A DNA stretch of 64,000 bases from Pedobacter sp. L105 (GCF_009765875.1 NZ_LMUP01000004.1:1093080-1157079), one strand, 5' to 3'; positions 18,501 through 27,311 are shown, counted from the first letter of the stretch. Notes: generated by a model not told the origin, from the sequence alone. Program-made: numbers and translations.

Positions 18501-19035
18501 CATGAAATATTCGGAGGCCATGGTCCTGAAATCGAATAAGTCTAACGACAGGCTGATCGATGAAGTAAGCCTGTTCATGAATAAATTAAAAAAAGAAGAG
18601 AATTTTAGTCCTAATACTGCCGGAGCTGCTAAAAATAAAACCGTATCAACAATTGAAAAGGCCTTGAAGGATAAAACTATCCTGATCACTGACGACGATA
18701 TGAGAAATATTTTCGCCTTGTCGAGCGCCCTGCAGGTATATGATATGCATATCATTATTGCCAATAACGGAAAACAAGCTTTAGAGAAACTGGAGGAATT
18801 TAAGAATATAGACCTGGTGCTCATGGATATCATGATGCCCGAAATGGATGGTTATGAAGCGATGAAACTCATCCGCCAGCAAAAAGAATATAAGAAGCTG
18901 CCAATTATTGCGTTAACTGCAAAGGCAATGAAGAACGACCGTGAAAAATGTATTGAGGCAGGAGCTAATGATTATGTCTCTAAACCCGTAGATATGGATC
19001 AGTTATTATCGATGTTAAGAGTTTGGTTAAGCTAA
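15565..19035 (+). CDS. CHASE3-GAF hybrid histidine kinase with three receiver domains
   Basis: An 1156-residue hybrid kinase. Order: transmembrane segment (about 8-28), extracytoplasmic CHASE3 domain (about 35-175, with the NAETGMRGYVLT motif), second transmembrane segment (about 180-202), GAF domain (about 240-395), a Glu/Gln-rich heptad coiled coil (about 405-490), HisKA (FLANMSHELRTPLNSIL, His about 499), HATPase (NLLSNAFKFTP, DSGIGIP, GGTGLGLSIS) and three receivers with phosphoacceptors in AIILDIMLPVMDG, CIILDLNLPDISG and LVLMDIMMPEMDG. The multi-receiver C-terminus implies phosphorelay to other proteins, probably the REC-HK-REC protein two genes later. It overlaps the CheR gene by one base. 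A weak hairpin at 15490-15508 is in the upstream gap, which otherwise shows nothing definite. Confidence 0.9.
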   Translation: MAKYTFKQQVLVGFILSLLFVLISAVTSYLSIQSMNTDSSWESHTYEVIDNARNMEVTLLNAETGMRGYVLTQRANYLEPFTNNINKIVPQIEKMQRLTSDNPIQQERLDSLKMYAAEKVKHMHEVIQLNQSKGQAAATNLVLTDKGKILKDQMLRINNLIISTELKLLQIRKEKRIESGIRSTAIVVISSLIILGLVLYLSSFIKRTFDEQKLTEIKMRENNEKLEKISSENEQKNWMLSGGSAINEALRGEQEVEELCTHVITAMCDYVKAPVGAMYLINPKTQLLDLTGCYAFEKKKGKEIAIALGEGLVGQVAIEKRIKVLNDIPSDYIKVSSGLGSTIPNTLVVLPIPFENETIAVMEFGLPRQPTAIEVDFFNRISITIGVGINRSIARAQLRDLFLHTQQQAEELESQQEELRTTNEELIHKSEELMASEEELRVQQEELRETNAELEEKAGQLEERNLSINEAREAISLKAAELEISSKYKSEFLANMSHELRTPLNSILILARILKENRPDNLNDEQIKYAGVIHNAGNDLLTLINDILDLSKIESGKVDLDIEPVRPQEIKNNMESLFTEIARSKKISFITTVNTELPEKIMTDLSRIEQIVKNLLSNAFKFTPEDGEINLEIGTADKQVKFYSDHLKDKNLQVIAFRVKDSGIGIPADKQKLIFEAFKQADGTTSRKYGGTGLGLSISKELANILGGEIQVESEPEVGSCFTLYIPAVKPDDVLTEAHQEAVVVPLIPEPVLVPLRKNGKQTLLIVEDDLVFADVLKDYAIEKGFEPVLAHSGDKGLEMASSLFPDAIILDIMLPVMDGWSILKQLKANPLTKHIPVHMMSAGEFKADKALKEGAIGFLKKPIEKDDLDEAFSRMNTDQQLAYDFKTVLVVEDHELQSLVVKEQLISKGIEVAQAFTGQEALDILKERTFDCIILDLNLPDISGFDLLDNIKTQDKFAHVPVIINTAMELDQDKIAHIMKYSEAMVLKSNKSNDRLIDEVSLFMNKLKKEENFSPNTAGAAKNKTVSTIEKALKDKTILITDDDMRNIFALSSALQVYDMHIIIANNGKQALEKLEEFKNIDLVLMDIMMPEMDGYEAMKLIRQQKEYKKLPIIALTAKAMKNDREKCIEAGANDYVSKPVDMDQLLSMLRVWLS

Positions 19036-19874
19036 TGGAACAGTTGCCTAACAATCCTATACAGGAACTGATCACTTACGAAGAACTGGCAGCACTAACC
19101 GCTTTCATCAGGAATATACATGGTTTTGATTTTAGTAATTACTCGGCAGCGTCGCTAAAAAGAAGGGTAACCAGAATTATGCAACTGCAAAAACTAAACC
19201 TTTTTGATTTACGAACTTTGCTGACGAATGACCAGGATTATTTTGAAAATTTTCTAATTGAAATCACGGTAAATGTGACAGAAATGTTCCGGGACCCGCT
19301 TTTTTACAAATCTCTTGAGAAAAACATCATCCCTTATTTAAGATCTTATCAAAGGATAAAAGTGTGGAATGCAGGCTGTTCAACAGGAGAAGAATTGTAT
19401 TCATTTGCAGTACTGTTTTGCGAAGAAAAGCTCTATGACAGGAGCTTTTTTTATGGTACGGATATCAATTCAGATGTTTTGGAATTTGCTAAAAACGGGA
19501 TCTATGATTTACAAAAGATGAAGTTGTATTCTGAAAATTACCAAAAAACAGGTGCACTGCATACCCTGTCTGATTATTATTCCGCACGTTATGGCGCAGC
19601 TACCATTAACCATTCTTTAAAAAAGAACGTTTTATTCTCCACACATAATTTAGCTTCGGACGGCGTTTTTAATGAGTTTCAAGTAATTTCCTGCCGTAAT
19701 GTACTGATCTACTTTAACACAGAACTACAGGAAAAAGTGATCGATCTCTTTTATCATAGCCTGGCCAACTTCGGATTCCTGTGCCTGGGCTCCAAAGAAA
19801 CCCTGAGAAGTTCAGAAATTGGCCGGTTTAAGATTATCGATCAAAAAAATAATATATATCAAAAAATAGCATAA
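19035..19874 (+). CDS. CheR-type protein glutamate methyltransferase
   Basis: A 279-residue SAM-dependent methyltransferase of the CheR family: N-terminal helical domain (to about 80), then the SAM site with VWNAGCSTGEELYSFAVLF and the FYGTDINSDVLEFAKNG segment, and VISCRNVLIYFNTELQ near the end of the catalytic fold. CheR methylates Glu side chains on coiled-coil receptors. I chose ATG 19035, which overlaps the kinase stop (TAATG); a TTG at 19023 would extend it by 4 residues. No methyl-accepting receptor, CheB, CheA or motility gene is visible, so its likely target is the Glu-rich coiled coil of the adjacent kinase, an inference. Confidence 0.85.
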   Translation: MEQLPNNPIQELITYEELAALTAFIRNIHGFDFSNYSAASLKRRVTRIMQLQKLNLFDLRTLLTNDQDYFENFLIEITVNVTEMFRDPLFYKSLEKNIIPYLRSYQRIKVWNAGCSTGEELYSFAVLFCEEKLYDRSFFYGTDINSDVLEFAKNGIYDLQKMKLYSENYQKTGALHTLSDYYSARYGAATINHSLKKNVLFSTHNLASDGVFNEFQVISCRNVLIYFNTELQEKVIDLFYHSLANFGFLCLGSKETLRSSEIGRFKIIDQKNNIYQKIA

Positions 19875-19902
19875 GCCTTCTTTAAAAGGAGCATTGAAAA
19901 CT

Positions 19903-21504
19903 ATGGAAAAGATTAACATCCTCATTGTTGATGACAGACCCGAAAATATTGTAGCCTTAGAGGCACTATTGCAGCGGGACGATGTAAACCTTGTTTCCAC
20001 TACCCTGCCTAATGAAGCGCTGCGCTTAGCCTGGGAAATGGATATTGCTATCGCACTGGTGGATGTGCAGATGCCGGAAATGGATGGTTTTGAGTTGGTA
20101 GAGATTTTAAAAAGTAATCCCAGGACCAAAGACATTCTGGTGATTTTTGTGACCGCTATTTCTACGGATGCTAAATATGCAGTTAAAGGCCTCAATGCAG
20201 GTGCCGTTGACTATTTATATAAACCTCTCAACCCCTATGTTACTTCTGCTAAGGTAGATTCCTTTATACAATTTGTAAGAAACCAGCGTGATATTGTTAA
20301 AAAGAATAAAGAGCTGGAAGCTTATCAGAAGGAACTCATCAAGGCTAAAGAACTGGCAGAACAGGGGAAAAAGATAAAAGAAAACTTCCTGGCCAATATG
20401 AGCCATGAGATTCGTACCCCTATTAACGGGATCATTGGTTTAACCCACCTGCTGGAGCAAAGTGAGCTGAATGCCGAACAGCGGGAAATGATTGCTTTAA
20501 TGGAGATTTCTTCCAACTCTCTACTGGGGGTAATCAATGATATCCTCGACCTATCCAAAATAGAGGCAGGAAAATTCAAGATCAACCGTGCGCCTACAGA
20601 TCTGGTGATGATCTGCCATTCGGTGATCAACCTGTTACGGATCAGGGCAAAAGAAAAACACCTGGAGCTGATTACACAGTTTCATCCGGATCTGCCAAAA
20701 ACCATCCTGGCAGATTCACTCCGGTTGAATCAGATCATGATGAACCTGATTGGCAACGCCATTAAATTTACCAGCAGTGGCAGCGTGACCTTAAAAGTTG
20801 ATATCCTTGCCCGCAGAGGCAGCAGTATACAGATCAGAATTTCTGTTATAGATACCGGCATAGGTATCCCGGAAAACAGGATGGGTAAAATATTTGAATC
20901 TTTTGAACAGGCAGATGATAACACGACACTTAATTTTGGAGGAACAGGCCTTGGCTTGTCCATTGTAAAGAATCTGGCCCATTTAAAAGGAGGCGAGCTA
21001 ACGCTGGACAGTATAGAAGGTGTAGGCAGTACTTTCAAGTTTAGCAATTGGTATGAAGTTCTGGATGATAACCCCGAAAATCAGGGAAGGACAACGGAAA
21101 AACTCCTGCCTTTTGAAAACGTAAGGATACTGGTAGCGGAAGATAATCCAATTAATAAATTTCTGATCGTTAAGATTTTAAAGGGCTGGAATATTGTGGC
21201 CGATGTAGTTGAAAACGGAAAAGAAGCAATAGATAAACTAAGAGAGAATGACTACGACCTGATCCTGATGGATACTTTTATGCCGGTAATGAATGGCCTG
21301 GAAGCAACAAAACTGATCAGACAGGATGAGGTAGAAGGTAAAAAAGACATCCCTATCATTACTTTTTCGGCAGCGGTGATGGAGAATGATAAAAAAGCAG
21401 CGATAGATGCCGGAGCAGATGATGTGCTGAGCAAGCCTTTTGAACTGGGAATTTTACATGAGAAAATTACACAGTATAAAGACAAAAAGACATTAACGCT
21501 TTAG
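19903..21504 (+). CDS. REC-histidine kinase-REC signalling protein
   Basis: A soluble protein of about 533 residues: receiver (about 1-125, phosphoacceptor in IALVDVQMPEMDG), short helix, HisKA (FLANMSHEIRTPINGIIGL), HATPase (NLIGNAIKFTSSG, DTGIGIP, GGTGLGLSIV) and a second receiver (about 405-525, LILMDTFMPVMNG). It has no membrane span, so it is driven by its N-terminal receiver, presumably phosphorylated by the hybrid kinase upstream. ATG 19903 is preferred to the TTG at 19894 because AAAGGAG at 19884-19890 is better spaced to it. Third gene of the kinase-CheR operon; it converges on pth with a 1-bp gap. No DNA-binding output is present. Confidence 0.85.
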   Translation: MEKINILIVDDRPENIVALEALLQRDDVNLVSTTLPNEALRLAWEMDIAIALVDVQMPEMDGFELVEILKSNPRTKDILVIFVTAISTDAKYAVKGLNAGAVDYLYKPLNPYVTSAKVDSFIQFVRNQRDIVKKNKELEAYQKELIKAKELAEQGKKIKENFLANMSHEIRTPINGIIGLTHLLEQSELNAEQREMIALMEISSNSLLGVINDILDLSKIEAGKFKINRAPTDLVMICHSVINLLRIRAKEKHLELITQFHPDLPKTILADSLRLNQIMMNLIGNAIKFTSSGSVTLKVDILARRGSSIQIRISVIDTGIGIPENRMGKIFESFEQADDNTTLNFGGTGLGLSIVKNLAHLKGGELTLDSIEGVGSTFKFSNWYEVLDDNPENQGRTTEKLLPFENVRILVAEDNPINKFLIVKILKGWNIVADVVENGKEAIDKLRENDYDLILMDTFMPVMNGLEATKLIRQDEVEGKKDIPIITFSAAVMENDKKAAIDAGADDVLSKPFELGILHEKITQYKDKKTLTL

Positions 21505-21505
21505 T

Positions 21506-22066
21506 TTATTGATTAAAAGCCGTCATGGTTTGCGCTGGTCCTATAGTTACAAAACTCTGGATCAGTGCAACACTTTTATCGATCAGCGCCGGTATTTCGA
21601 GTTTTTCGTCCTTGTCAAAGGTTCCCAGTACATAATCTATTTGACGGCCTTTGGCAAAATTATCACCTATACCAAAGCGAAGGCGCGGATAAGCTTGCCC
21701 TCCGCAGAGTTCTTCAATACTTTTTAAGCCGTTATGGCCCGCACTGCTGCCTTTTAATTTAAGCCGTAATTTACCCAACGGCAGCGCCAGGTCATCTACT
21801 ACTACCAATACATTTTCCAATGGGATATTTAAGTCCTTCATCCAGTAATTGACAGCCTTGCCACTTAAATTCATAAAAGTAGTAGGTTTGATGACATGCA
21901 GTTTTTTTCCTTTCCAGGAAACTTCTGAGTAGTAGGCCAGGCGTATATTGGAGAATGATCCTCCCAATTGTTTAACCAGTTCATCTGCAATATCAAAACC
22001 AATGTTATGTCTTGTATGGGCATATTCAGGTCCGATATTTCCCAGTCCAACGATTAAATATTTCAT
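21506..22066 (-). CDS. pth: Peptidyl-tRNA hydrolase
   Basis: A 186-residue protein of normal Pth length. The signature VGLGNIGPEYAHTRHNIGF carries the catalytic His (His20) and the conserved Asn, followed by KPTTFMNLSGKAV (Asn68) and VVVDDLALPLGKLRLKLKGSSAGHNGLKSIEE, with the second Asp and the GHNG motif. It recycles peptidyl-tRNA released from stalled ribosomes. It lies downstream of rplY and prs in the order prs-rplY-pth that is common in bacteria. A terminator hairpin at 22149-22179 separates it from rplY, so it may have partly independent expression. Confidence 0.97.
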   Translation of the reverse strand: MKYLIVGLGNIGPEYAHTRHNIGFDIADELVKQLGGSFSNIRLAYYSEVSWKGKKLHVIKPTTFMNLSGKAVNYWMKDLNIPLENVLVVVDDLALPLGKLRLKLKGSSAGHNGLKSIEELCGGQAYPRLRFGIGDNFAKGRQIDYVLGTFDKDEKLEIPALIDKSVALIQSFVTIGPAQTMTAFNQ

Positions 22067-22148
22067 TCTTATGCTTAATTATATACTCCTCAATTTTCAA
22101 AGATAACTTTTCTTCTGTATCTCCCATCCAGCAAAAAGCCCGGACATA

Positions 22149-22179
22149 AAAAAACAGTACTGAGATCAGTACTGTTTTT
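22149..22179 (-). terminator. Terminator hairpin between rplY and pth
   Basis: Stem AAACAGTACTGA / TCAGTACTGTTT around a very short loop, AT flanked on both sides. On the minus strand it is followed by seven T, so it fits termination or attenuation after rplY. Confidence 0.7.
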
Positions 22180-22200
22180 AAATTTCTGATACAGATCAGC

Positions 22201-22779
22201 TTATTTTTTACCGCCTTGTTGCTCTGCTTGTTTCAGTGCTCTAGACATACCTACAGATACGATAGTATCTTCAGGAGTGTTGGTAACTGCATAAGCGCCT
22301 TTTGCAAGGTCACGTACACGGAATAAGTTTCCTACTTCTAATTTAGAAATGCTTACTTCAACTGTTTGCGGCATATCTTTTGGTAAAGATTTAACGCGAA
22401 GTTTACGTAATTTCTGAACTAATTTACCACCCATTTTAACACCTGGAGAAGTTCCGGTTAATTTGATAGGGATTTCCATGATGATCTCTTTGTCGTCAAA
22501 CAACTGAAGAAAATCTACGTGTAATAATAATTCAGTTAATGGGTGAAACTGTAATTCTTTTATGATCGCTTTGGTTTTTGTACCATTGATATCAATTTCT
22601 AAATAGTTGGCTTCAGGAGTATAAATAGCATCTTTTAAATCGGTTGCTACTACAGCAAAATGTGCTTGTTCTTTACCACCATACAATACTGCAGGAACCT
22701 TGCCTTCATAGCGAAGCTCTTTAGCATCGCGTTTCCCTACGTTCTCTCTTGGAGAACCGCTAATTGCGATTATTTTCAT
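22201..22779 (-). CDS. rplY: 50S ribosomal protein L25/general stress protein Ctc
   Basis: A 192-residue two-domain L25 (CTC type). The N-terminal L25 domain is recognised by AISGSPRENVGKRDAKELR and VPAVLYGG, and the C-terminal TL5-like beta domain by MEIPIKLTGTSPGVKMGGKL and RKLRVKSLPKDMP. It binds 5S rRNA in the large subunit. The frame extends 15 residues upstream to 22824, but ATG 22779 gives the family start MKIIAISG and follows an A/G-rich stretch, so it is chosen. It is 76 bp downstream of prs. Confidence 0.95.
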   Translation of the reverse strand: MKIIAISGSPRENVGKRDAKELRYEGKVPAVLYGGKEQAHFAVVATDLKDAIYTPEANYLEIDINGTKTKAIIKELQFHPLTELLLHVDFLQLFDDKEIIMEIPIKLTGTSPGVKMGGKLVQKLRKLRVKSLPKDMPQTVEVSISKLEVGNLFRVRDLAKGAYAVTNTPEDTIVSVGMSRALKQAEQQGGKK

Positions 22780-22855
22780 CTTTTTTTTAATTGTGATGAA
22801 GCTTTCGTGATCTGAATTGACCAACCGGCTTTCATCTGTTATTTATTGTTATTAA

Positions 22856-23800
22856 TTATTCTACTTTAAAAAGTTCACTCAGTGAACCATGTTCATTTGC
22901 AATTGCAATTGCTTTTGCAAATAATTCTGCCGTGCTCAATACCCTGATTTTTGAACTTACCTGTTTTAAAGGAATGGTATCCGTTACAATCAGTTCAGTC
23001 AGCATAGAGTTTTCAACCGTATCATACGCATTGCCCGATAATACCGGGTGTGTACAAACTGCCCTTACGCTTCTTGCACCTTTTTCCATGATCAGTGCCG
23101 CAGCTTTAGCCAATGTACCTGCTGTATCAATGATATCATCGATCAGTACAATGTCCATTCCTGTTACATCACCAATAATTGACATGGATTCAATTTCATT
23201 GGCACGTTTACGTCGTTTATCACAGATTACTACTTCTGCATTAAAGAATTTTGCAAATGTACGGGCCCTGTAAGATCCGCCCATATCAGGAGAAGCGATG
23301 GTCAGGTTTGTTAAGCCCAGGCTTTTGATATAAGGAACAAAGATGATTGACGCATCAAGGTGATCCATAGGAACATCAAAAAAACCTTGTATTTGTGCTG
23401 CATGCAGGTCCATGGTCATGATACGATGGATACCGGCAGTTTTAAGCAAGTCAGCTACCAGTTTCGCACCAATTGCCTGACGCGGCCTGTCTTTTCTATC
23501 CTGTCTGGCCAAACCATAATAAGGAACAATAGCCGTAATGTAATGCGCAGAAGCTCTCTTCGCGGCATCAATCATGAGCAGCAATTCCATTAAATTATCT
23601 GAAGGCTGATAGGTTGACTGAATCAGGAATACGTCACATCCTCTTACGGATTCATCGTAAGCAGGTTGAAATTCACCATCGCTAAATCTGCTTAAGGTTA
23701 CACCTCCAAGAGGCTTGCCGTAAGATTCGGCAATCTTGTGTGCTAATTCTTTTGTACCGCTGCCGGCAAAAAGTTTAACTGGATTGAATTGCAATGGCAT
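22856..23800 (-). CDS. prs: Ribose-phosphate pyrophosphokinase
   Basis: A 314-residue PRPP synthetase of standard length. Motifs: KLFAGSGTKELAHKIAESYG and RFSDGEFQPAYDESVRG at the N-terminus, YYGLARQDRKDRPRQAIGAKL (ATP-binding flexible loop region), DLHAAQIQGFFDVPMDHLDA, and the PRPP-binding loop DIVLIDDIIDTAGTLAKAA. It converts ribose 5-phosphate and ATP to PRPP for nucleotide, His and Trp synthesis. The tRNA-Gln gene and its terminator lie directly upstream; rplY follows, probably on the same transcript. Confidence 0.97.
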   Translation of the reverse strand: MPLQFNPVKLFAGSGTKELAHKIAESYGKPLGGVTLSRFSDGEFQPAYDESVRGCDVFLIQSTYQPSDNLMELLLMIDAAKRASAHYITAIVPYYGLARQDRKDRPRQAIGAKLVADLLKTAGIHRIMTMDLHAAQIQGFFDVPMDHLDASIIFVPYIKSLGLTNLTIASPDMGGSYRARTFAKFFNAEVVICDKRRKRANEIESMSIIGDVTGMDIVLIDDIIDTAGTLAKAAALIMEKGARSVRAVCTHPVLSGNAYDTVENSMLTELIVTDTIPLKQVSSKIRVLSTAELFAKAIAIANEHGSLSELFKVE

Positions 23801-23826
23801 GATTAGACGGGTATCAATGCTTGGTT

Positions 23827-23863
23827 AAAAAAAAATCGGATTGTGTTTTTCTTCACAATCCGA
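23827..23863 (-). terminator. Terminator downstream of tRNA-Gln
   Basis: Stem TCGGATTGTG / CACAATCCGA with an 8-nt loop; on the minus strand it is followed by a run of nine T. It sits 12 bp past the tRNA 3' end and before prs. Confidence 0.8.
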
Positions 23864-23874
23864 ATATTGTTTAG

Positions 23875-23945
23875 TTGCCCGACCAGGATTCGAACCTAGA
23901 CAAACGGTACCAAAAACCGTTGTACTACCTTTATACTATCGGGCA
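23875..23945 (-). tRNA. tRNA-Gln (anticodon TTG)
   Basis: Minus-strand cloverleaf of 71 nt. The acceptor stem TGCCCGA pairs with TCGGGCA, with discriminator A and no encoded CCA. The anticodon arm is ACGGT / ACCGT around the loop TTTTGGT, placing TTG as anticodon. The T arm CTAGG-TTCGAAT-CCTGG contains the TTCGAAT loop. T8 and A9 are in their expected places. Confidence 0.93.
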
Positions 23946-24173
23946 ATCTTCTTCAAACTAACCGTGGGTTGTTTTGAATGGAATGCAAATCTACGCAGAT
24001 TTTTCATATTTGCAAATCCTTCAGCAAAAAAAATGAAAATAATTCAAATCGCATTTTTTATGGGCATCCAGCAGGTTAATTTTTGTTAATGTGAGAGCAG
24101 TTATGTACAACTATCAATCTATTTGATTATTTTCGAGCGCATTTTTAGAGCCAAAAATTAGATTAAGATTAAA

Positions 24174-27100
24174 ATGAACTACTCAAAAATTAATAACCTT
24201 ACCGGATGGCTATGTTTTTTCATAGCTACACTCACCTATATACTCACCCTGGAGCCCTCCGTTAGTTTCTGGGATTGTGGAGAGTTTATAGCGTCTGCAC
24301 TCAGAATGCAGGTAGTGCATCAACCCGGTGCCCCCCTATTTTTAATGATACAGCGCTTCTTTTCGCTATTTGCTTTCGGCGATCTGCATAAAATAGCTTA
24401 TTTCATGAATGTTGGTTCAGCGATGGCCAGCGGGGCAACTATCTTATTCCTGTTCTGGACAATTACAGCACTGGCTAAGAAAATGGTGATTAAGAGTGGT
24501 AAAGAATTAACCATGACCAATATGATCACGATCATGGGTGCAGGAGCAGTTGGTGCATTAGCCTATGCTTATTCTGATAGTTTTTGGTTTTCGGCAGTAG
24601 AATCTGAGGTTTATGCCCTTTCTTCTTTATTTACAGCTATAGTATTCTGGGGTATTTTAAAATGGGAAGCAAATGCTGATGAGCCTAGAGGCGACAGATG
24701 GCTGCTCTTCATTGCTTATATCATGGGTTTATCCATTGGTATCCACTTACTGAACTTACTGACCATTCCTGCAATGGCTTTTGTATATTACTTTAAGAAA
24801 AACGAACATCCTACCAACCTGGGTGTGATCAAGACCTTTTTTGTAGGTGTATTGATCCTGGCCTTTGTGCAGTATGGTATTATACAATATACCATCTCTT
24901 TTGGTGCCTATTTTGACCTCTTCTTCGTGAATACTTTAGGAATGGGATTCGGATCTGGCGTAACTTTCTTCGTCCTCCTGCTGATTGTTGGTTTTACCCT
25001 GGGAATCAGGTATTCCATCAAACATCAGAACAAGATCCTAAACATGGTTTTACTGTCTACAGTACTGATCATTTTTGGTTATTGCTCTTTTGCGATGATC
25101 ATTATCCGCTCTAAAGCAAATCCTAACCTGAACAACAGTAATCCTGATAATGCTTTCTCTTTTTTAAGTTACCTGAACAGGGAACAATATGGAGACCGTC
25201 CTCTGCTGTTTGGACCGAATTACAATTCCGAAAAAACAAACATTACTGAAGGTAAAAACATCTATAGAAAAGGTGATACCAAGTATGAAGTTGCCGGTAA
25301 GAAAACAGATTACGAATATGACAGAACTACTCCTTTCCCAAGGATGTATAGTGACGAACCACAACACGTACAAGAGTATAAAAGCCTGATGGGCTTTGAT
25401 GACACCCATTTCCCGGGTTTAATTGACAACATCAATTACTTGTTTAAATACCAGATTGGTAATATGTATATGCGTTATTTCATGTGGAATTTCGTAGGTC
25501 GTCAGAATGATGAACAGGGTGCCGGTGTCTACCAGGGCCAGTTCCTGAGTGGGGTTAAACCTATTGATGCCATGATGCTGGGAGATCAGAGCCACTTACC
25601 TCCGTCTATCGTTGATAGCAGTGCATACAACCGCTTTTTCTTCCTTCCATTGATCCTTGGATTGCTGGGAGCTGTTTGGCATTTCAAACGTAACCAGAAA
25701 GATGCAGGTATCGTAGGATTATTGTTCTTCTTTACGGGAATAGCTATCGTATTGTATCTGAACCAGAAACCCCTGGAACCAAGAGAACGTGATTACGCTT
25801 ATACCGGATCTTTTTATGCCTTCTCTATATGGATAGGTTTTGCCGTATTTGCCCTGAAGGACTGGGTGTTTAATAAATTGAATGCACAGAATGGAGCAAT
25901 TGCTGCAACAGTGGTTTCCCTTTGCGGAGCTCCATTGATTATGGGCGAGCAGGGATGGGATGACCACGACCGTTCTTCTAAACTGGTAGCACATGATATT
26001 GCACTGGATTATTTAGAGTCCTGCGCACCAAATGCCATCCTGTTTACTTACGGAGATAATGATACTTACCCGCTTTGGTATGCACAGGAAGTAGAGCAAA
26101 TCAGACCTGATGTTCGTTTAGTGAACCTGAGTTTGTTTGACACTGACTGGTATATTGATGGAATGAAACGCAAGCAGAATGAATCTGCCCCTCTTCCAAT
26201 CAGCATGAAACCTGCACAGTACGTACAGGGTGTAAGGGACGTGATGTATTATCAGGATTATAAAATTGCTGGTCCGGTGGAACTGCAAAACATCCTTGAT
26301 GTGTTATTATCAGATGATGATGCTGACAAAATCCCATTGCAGAATGGAACTAAAGAAAACTTTATCCCGACTAAAAACTTCAAGTTAACGATTAACAAAG
26401 CTGAAGTATTAAGTACAGGAACTGTAAAAGCTGCCGATTCTGCGAAGATCATCCCTGCAATGACATGGACCTTTAATAAAGGATATGTAACCAAAGGTAC
26501 ACTGGCCATGCTGGACATCCTGGTTCATAACCACTGGAAAAGACCGATTTATTTTGCAAGTACAGTACCTTCAGATCAGTTTAATGGTTTGGACAACTAC
26601 TTATATACAGAAGGTTTGGCCATGCGCCTGTTACCACTTAAAATTGATTCAGCTGGCGGCAGGGCAGAACTGGTAAATACGGATATCCTTTACCATAACC
26701 TTTACACTAAATTTAAGTGGGGAAATGTAAAAAATGCTAAATACCTGGATCCGCAGTCTGCAGATGATATCTCTATCTTTAACAATGTATTCAATACTGC
26801 TATTAGCGGATTGATCAAAGAAGGAAAGATTGTAGATGCCAAAAAAGTAGTAGCCCGCTATTTCGAAGTAATGCCTGATAGATTCTACGGCATGCGCTCG
26901 ATGATGGGAACTTACTTCCTGGCCGAGAACTTATATGCTTTAGGTGATACCCAGCGTGCAAATGCACTGGTTGTAAAATGTGCCGATTATATCCAGAAAG
27001 AACTTGTTTATCTTTCTGATGTATCCAAAAGCAAAGGCAGATTTGTTGGCGGACAGAATGTTCAGCTAGGACTGCAATTCTTAAACCAAATGGTTAAAAC

Positions 27101-27236
27101 CACTTCAGAACAGAAACAAACAAAACTGTCTCAGCAGTTGAATCAGCAGTTCCAGTTACTGGAATCAGATTTCGCGATGTACTTCTCTCAACAGCCACAA
27201 CCAGGCCAGCAGCCTCAGGGCGGTGGAGATCAGTAA
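24174..27236 (+). CDS. DUF2723 membrane protein, probable O-mannosyltransferase-related enzyme
   Basis: A 1020-residue multi-spanning membrane protein. It opens with YILTLEPSVSFWDCGEFIASALRMQVVHQPGAPLF, the signature of DUF2723 (the family of human TMEM260), in which the acidic FWDCGE motif matches the catalytic-loop position of GT-C glycosyltransferases. About twelve hydrophobic segments occupy residues 10-580; the C-terminal 400 residues are soluble, presumably periplasmic, with TPR-like helices at the end and a Gln/Pro-rich tail. In Bacteroidota such proteins are candidates for general protein O-glycosylation; substrate here is unknown. It is monocistronic, with a bidirectional terminator after it. 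Confidence 0.85.
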   Translation: MNYSKINNLTGWLCFFIATLTYILTLEPSVSFWDCGEFIASALRMQVVHQPGAPLFLMIQRFFSLFAFGDLHKIAYFMNVGSAMASGATILFLFWTITALAKKMVIKSGKELTMTNMITIMGAGAVGALAYAYSDSFWFSAVESEVYALSSLFTAIVFWGILKWEANADEPRGDRWLLFIAYIMGLSIGIHLLNLLTIPAMAFVYYFKKNEHPTNLGVIKTFFVGVLILAFVQYGIIQYTISFGAYFDLFFVNTLGMGFGSGVTFFVLLLIVGFTLGIRYSIKHQNKILNMVLLSTVLIIFGYCSFAMIIIRSKANPNLNNSNPDNAFSFLSYLNREQYGDRPLLFGPNYNSEKTNITEGKNIYRKGDTKYEVAGKKTDYEYDRTTPFPRMYSDEPQHVQEYKSLMGFDDTHFPGLIDNINYLFKYQIGNMYMRYFMWNFVGRQNDEQGAGVYQGQFLSGVKPIDAMMLGDQSHLPPSIVDSSAYNRFFFLPLILGLLGAVWHFKRNQKDAGIVGLLFFFTGIAIVLYLNQKPLEPRERDYAYTGSFYAFSIWIGFAVFALKDWVFNKLNAQNGAIAATVVSLCGAPLIMGEQGWDDHDRSSKLVAHDIALDYLESCAPNAILFTYGDNDTYPLWYAQEVEQIRPDVRLVNLSLFDTDWYIDGMKRKQNESAPLPISMKPAQYVQGVRDVMYYQDYKIAGPVELQNILDVLLSDDDADKIPLQNGTKENFIPTKNFKLTINKAEVLSTGTVKAADSAKIIPAMTWTFNKGYVTKGTLAMLDILVHNHWKRPIYFASTVPSDQFNGLDNYLYTEGLAMRLLPLKIDSAGGRAELVNTDILYHNLYTKFKWGNVKNAKYLDPQSADDISIFNNVFNTAISGLIKEGKIVDAKKVVARYFEVMPDRFYGMRSMMGTYFLAENLYALGDTQRANALVVKCADYIQKELVYLSDVSKSKGRFVGGQNVQLGLQFLNQMVKTTSEQKQTKLSQQLNQQFQLLESDFAMYFSQQPQPGQQPQGGGDQ

Positions 27237-27257
27237 GCTGATTAGCAAATAACGAAT

Positions 27258-27299
27258 AAAAAAGAGGGCTGCGACTTCAAAATCGCAGCCCTCTTTTTT
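27258..27299. terminator. Bidirectional terminator between converging genes
   Basis: Long perfect stem AAAAAAGAGGGCTGCGA / TCGCAGCCCTCTTTTTT with an 8-nt loop, T-tracts on either strand. It closes the DUF2723 gene (ends 27236) and the lanT transcript (ends 27312). Confidence 0.92.
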
Positions 27300-27311
27300 A
27301 TTCGTTATTTT

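Noticed and set aside
19023..19034. TTG start for CheR
   Set aside because: The ATG at 19035 overlaps the upstream stop as TAATG, a common coupling, and TTG would add only four residues.
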